Shown here piece after piece: positions 60,081 through 64,000 of a stretch of 64,000 bases of DNA. The notes under the pieces are model-generated. The model did not search any database, had not been told where the DNA came from, and saw only the letters and a list, made by a program, of their open reading frames with translations. Within the stretch, counting starts at the first letter, position 1; each line of letters opens with the position of its first letter. The stretch comes from Hibiscus mutabilis (lineage: Eukaryota; Streptophyta; Magnoliopsida; Malvales; Malvaceae). The stretch spans positions 14,585,254-14,649,253 of the forward strand of contig CM033723.1 in NCBI GenBank assembly GCA_019671005.1, read 5' to 3'. Made by a program: the position numbers and the translations under genes.

Positions 60081-62297
60081 TGTAATACCCCGATCCCACT
60101 AGATCTGAGATGCTACACTTGGGTTACCTCTAAAACTAACCCATGAATTTTTTTTCAAATTTTAAAACCCAAGTTTAGCTATAACCAACATTTAAAACAA
60201 GTCATTTAAATAAAAGTCTCATAATAGTTTCAAATCCAAAATATAAAAGAAGCTCCGTACAAGTTAAACATCGTATATCAAAATAAGGTAATAAAAGAGT
60301 TACAGACCAACAATAGTAAGGTCATATAGATACATTGCCGTACAACTAAAATCAAGGTATTGTACTCTATGTTGATTCGGTGCTAGGAAATCCTCGTTGA
60401 TGTGCTCCTTCCAAGAGAGTGACCTGTCAACCTATGCATAGAAAAACAACACATCCGTACGCTGAGCTAAAAAAGCTCAGTGGTACATATCTACTCTATA
60501 ATAATTCATGGTTTTCATAAAAGTAAGTATGCAAAGATAAACATAGAGCATAAGGTATGAAAGTGAATGAATTGACAAGTGTTAACATAATAGTTAAACT
60601 TGGAACCACTGCAAACTCGGGTCCTTCCGTTAGTTACGTACTAAAAAACACATAGCCATCGGGTAGTAACATGGGTCATCTACTCAGAAACACATAGCCA
60701 TCGAGTAGAGAACAACACATATTCAAAAACGCATAGCCATCGAGTAAGGTTCATCGCATACTTAAAAATACATAGCCATTGAATAATGAATATCTAGTAA
60801 TCAGAAACACATAGTCATCAAGTGTTACTTTTGGGTATCTGGATTCTATAAACCAAGTGCCCACATGACACACACATCATCACATAACTATACTATTCTA
60901 TAATTGCTATCAACATTCAAATCACACAAGATTTTTACCAAGTTCTTAAATTTTATGCTCGAGAAGTAGAATATTTCTTATTTTCTCAGTTTTACAACTT
61001 ATTTTAGGCCATTATGGGTCTATTGGATCGAACAATGTAATTTTTTAGCCTTCCGAGCAAAAATTGACATTTTTGAGTAGATTGTCTAGTGGGTATCGAT
61101 ACCAAACAGTGTATACCAGTACGCCTCTCTGGGTACCGATATCCAACCTATATGTACCGTTACTCAGCTTTAAAGCGAGAGGGTTGACTGTTGACCCTGT
61201 AGTGGTACACGAGAATCGTATACCGATACTCTCTCGGTATCGATATGCCTCTAAGCGTACCGATATGATTTTTAGCTACTAGAATTTTAATGGAATAAGG
61301 GGTACTGATACGGCTCGAGCCTGTATTGATACTCTCTTTAAATTTTGCATGTGTTCATCTTTCAGAACAAATGGTATCGATATGGTCTCCTCCATATCGA
61401 TACTGAAGCCTATAAATGGTTTCCAAGGCTCAGAAAATCACTTCCTAGGCCCTCAAAACACAACCTTAACGCCTCAACTCATTTTTACGTCTTATGAGAG
61501 ATTATTAAAAAGGTTTACTAGCATTTTTATAGGTTTTTAACATAATCTGAGTTTCGCCATTAACATCTATATCCAAGCTCTTAACACTAAAAAACTTAAG
61601 CAATGCAAAGTAATCACATTTATGATAAGCATGAAGCATATTAGAGTTAGAGATGTACTAACCTTGCTCAAAATCCTGAAATCCTCTCACCAACAAGGTT
61701 CTTCTTACTTCTTCCCTTGGTCTTTGGTGTGGGATGCTTCGCCAACTTCTTTCACTAATCAACAAGTGTAAAAACGAGTTGTTACACTATCTAAAGATTA
61801 GAAATGAGATTTAAACGAGTTTACAACATAAAATTCATCCTAGGTTACTCTCTAACTAAAACCCCTTAAAAACCCCATTTTTTCATCTTCTACCATTTTC
61901 ATTGACCTTCACCTCAAAACGTAGATAGCGATAAGGAGATTAACGTATCTCAAACATGAATTTTAGGCTAGAAGAAAAAAGGCATAAAGTTTGAATCTTT
62001 ACCTTAAATCTTTCTTGGTGATCTTACAAGAGAGAGATGGGTTTTGGGTTAAAGAAGATAAGTAAATGGGGATGATGTAATGGCCAATCTTTGTCTAAAG
62101 AAGACAAGGAAATATGCTGCCATTTATTGGGAAAATCACACCCCAAGCCCCTCAGCTTTCACATTAAGCCAAACAAGGTTTAACTCAAGCCTAATTACCC
62201 AAAAACCAAGGCCCATTTGGTTATTACCCACCACCAAACTAGGGATCAAGGACTGGGTCAATGCTAACTCGTTGACTCAAAAATCTGGGTCGTTACA
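60081..62297 (-). repeat. Gypsy LTR, 2217 bp
   Basis: The plus strand starts TGTAATACCCCGATCC and ends GGGTCGTTACA. CACATAGCCATCGAGTA-type short repeats lie at 60650-60830, and GTATCGATAC motifs at 61085-61400. The ORFs in it show no recognisable product. Confidence 0.78.
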
Positions 62298-63444
62298 ACT
62301 CTCTTCTCCTTAAAGAAAATTTCATCCCTAAAATTTTCCTGATGTGAAGAGATGCGGATACGATAACTCCATGTCGTCTCTAGTCTCTCAAGTAGCTTCC
62401 TCTATGCCATGGTTTCTCCATAACATCTTTGACTCTCACATCAAGGATCTTTATAGGTTCCTCCCTACAGGTAAAATCGACATTCACCTCGATTTTCTCA
62501 AGAGGGATAACATATGAGGGGTTAGAGTGATATCGTCGAAGTATCAAAATATAAAACACATTATGAATCTGCTCCAACTCTAGGGGTAAAGCCAATCAGT
62601 AAGCTACTGGTCCAACTCTCTTAACAATCTCGTATGGTCCAATGAATCTCAGACTCAATTTTCCTTTGCACCCAAAACGTAAGACTCATTTTTACAGTGA
62701 CACTTTAAGGAACACTTTATCATCCACCTCGTACCCAATATGCCTATGACGTGAATCTATATAGGTCTTTTATAGGTCAAAAGCCACTTACAATCTATCC
62801 TAATTATCTAAACCTTTTCCTCGGTTTGCCTGATTAGGTTTTAGCCACAATACGCCTCTTGTTTAAATCGGTTCAACACAATGGAGTTTTATAGTTACGT
62901 CCATACAAAGTATCAAAATGAGCCATCTGTATGCTTTGACTAAAAAGCTATTGTTGTAGGCGAATTCAACGAAAGAAAGATGCTCTTCCCAACTACCTTC
63001 GATATCAATGATGAAACATCAAAGCATATCCTTAAGAATCTGTATAACCCTCTCAGACTGACTATCAATATAAGGGTAGAAAGTCGTACTAAAATGTAGT
63101 TTGGTGCCCAACTCCTCAGACAAGTTTTTCCAAAACTAGGAAATAAACCTCGGATCTCTATCTAAGATGATTGATGATGGTATATCGTGAAGTCTCACAA
63201 TCTCCTTAATGTAAAGCTTGGCTAACTTTTCCAAGGAGAAGTCTATCCATACCAATAAGAAGTGAGCAACATTAGTTAATCTATCCACTATAACCCAAAT
63301 TACATCATGTTTCTCTTTTGTCATCGGTAGACCAGTCACAAAATCTATCGTCACTCGATCCCACTTCTATTGTAGAATCTAAATCTATTGTTGCATTCCT
63401 GAAGGAACTTGATATTTAGCAATGACTTGTTGACAAGACAAAAA
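62298..63444 (-). pseudogene. pol: Gypsy pol C-terminal part: integrase core and chromodomain-like end
   Basis: 63354-63136 reads MTIDFVTGLPMTKEKHDVIW and DRLTNVAHFLLV, the start of a Ty3/Gypsy integrase core. 62595-62380 gives the tail after integrase (LELEQIHNVFYILILRRY, then EEPIKILDVRVKDV), close to the C-terminus of Del/Tekay chromoviral pol. Between them, stops and frameshifts abound. A PPT (minus CTTTAAGGAGAAGAGAGT) follows the end. RT and protease are not in the window. Non-functional. Confidence 0.85.
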
Positions 63445-64000
63445 TGTAACACCCTAAAATTGGGCCTAGATGTGAACAAGACCGGGTTAGTGGTTCGAGA
63501 GAACCGGTTTAGGCAATTTAGATAGTTTTGGGAAAATAAATTTATAAAATTGATTTTGGGATAAAATAAAATATGGGAAAATGTTTTAAATTACTTAATT
63601 GATATTTTAAGTAATTTGATGAAGTTAATTTGAGGTAATTAAATCTGATTTTAAGATATTTTGGTCTAGTGACTAAATTGGAAGTTTTCAAAACTATTTT
63701 GGTGACTAAATTGAAAAAGGATCGAAACTTAGAATCTTTAAGGAGCTATTTGACCGATCTTTTTCAACAGATTTATCTCTTAATTTAGGCTATTTTCAAG
63801 GAGTTTTTAAATGGTTTAATAATTAGATAAATTAAGATTTATTAAAAAAGATCTTTATTTGCCAAAAACACTTTCTTACGTAACTACTTTTCTCCTAACC
63901 TTGTCTCTCAACTTTCTCAGCAACCAAACTAAGATTTCTACTTCAATATCTCTAGGAATCAATCTCCATTGATTTCCTTTTTGATTTCTATGCGATTTCT
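63445..64000. mobile_element. Start of another Gypsy-type LTR, cut by the window edge
   Basis: TGTAACACCCTAAAATTGGG begins abruptly inside the integrase region, after an A-run (63440-63444) that would be the TSD. Sequence to 64000 is non-coding. Confidence 0.65.

Larger units (their letters stand above)
59337..63444 (-). mobile_element. Gypsy (Del/Tekay-like) remnant with one LTR between two interiors
   Basis: The LTR 60081-62297 has the PBS complement at 60063-60075 on its left, preceded by leader-like interior, and the PPT complement at 62298-62311 followed by pol on its right. A normal element has only one of these beside each LTR. The right pol is cut at 63445 by another LTR. The left interior fades into other sequence before about 59337. 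Confidence 0.7.

Noticed and set aside
61064..62313. Plus-strand ORFs of 63-77 codons
   Set aside because: They lie in the 2.2-kb Gypsy LTR and are products of its repeats.

Overview
The window is nuclear DNA from a dicot plant. It is AT-rich, its genes are intron-split, and nested LTR retrotransposons make up well over half of it. The retrotransposon style and the two genes fit a Malvaceae genome such as cotton (Gossypium), but that assignment is an impression, not a proof. I found no rRNA gene, functional tRNA gene, CRISPR array or prokaryotic operon.

Positions 1-27225 are one nested stack of elements. The host is a decayed Copia element of Sirevirus type on the minus strand: 5' LTR 25959-27225, gag-pol 21103-25879, then an extra envelope-like ORF downstream of pol, then PPT and 3' LTR. 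Its 3' LTR was hit by a Gypsy-type element with ~4.06-kb LTRs and only 553 bp between them (1-7787). Its envelope-like ORF was hit twice. One insertion is a 3.8-kb solo LTR (8963-12769, TSD GTAAC). The other is a non-autonomous Copia-like element (13370-19693, TSD TATAC), whose own 5' LTR contains a further 3.9-kb solo LTR (13672-17607, TSD AGCCA). Taking out the insertions at their TSDs brings the minus-strand reading frame back into register, which confirms the boundaries.

Positions 27226-30646 are AT-rich spacer and gene 3' flank. A complete 16-exon minus-strand gene for the G-patch/SWAP protein TOUGH (TGH) runs from 47450 to 30647 (989 residues predicted). Its introns hold a TRIM-like element, a complete TSD-flanked Gypsy derivative (34920-40202), a MITE and microsatellites.

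Positions 49742-54058 carry a second minus-strand gene, a 7-exon kinesin-8 (KIN-8A type, 786 residues). About 0.7 kb upstream lie three clustered AACGG cores that look like mitosis-specific activator (MSA) elements, as expected for a G2/M kinesin. The two genes look independent: one acts in pri-miRNA processing and the other on microtubules.

Positions 54823-64000 are AT-rich spacer, then degraded Gypsy LTR sequence, then a Gypsy arrangement in which a single LTR (60081-62297) has a PBS on one side and a PPT plus pol on the other. A further LTR begins at 63445 and runs off the end. Introns, LTR ends and TSDs were read by eye; no alignment was run.
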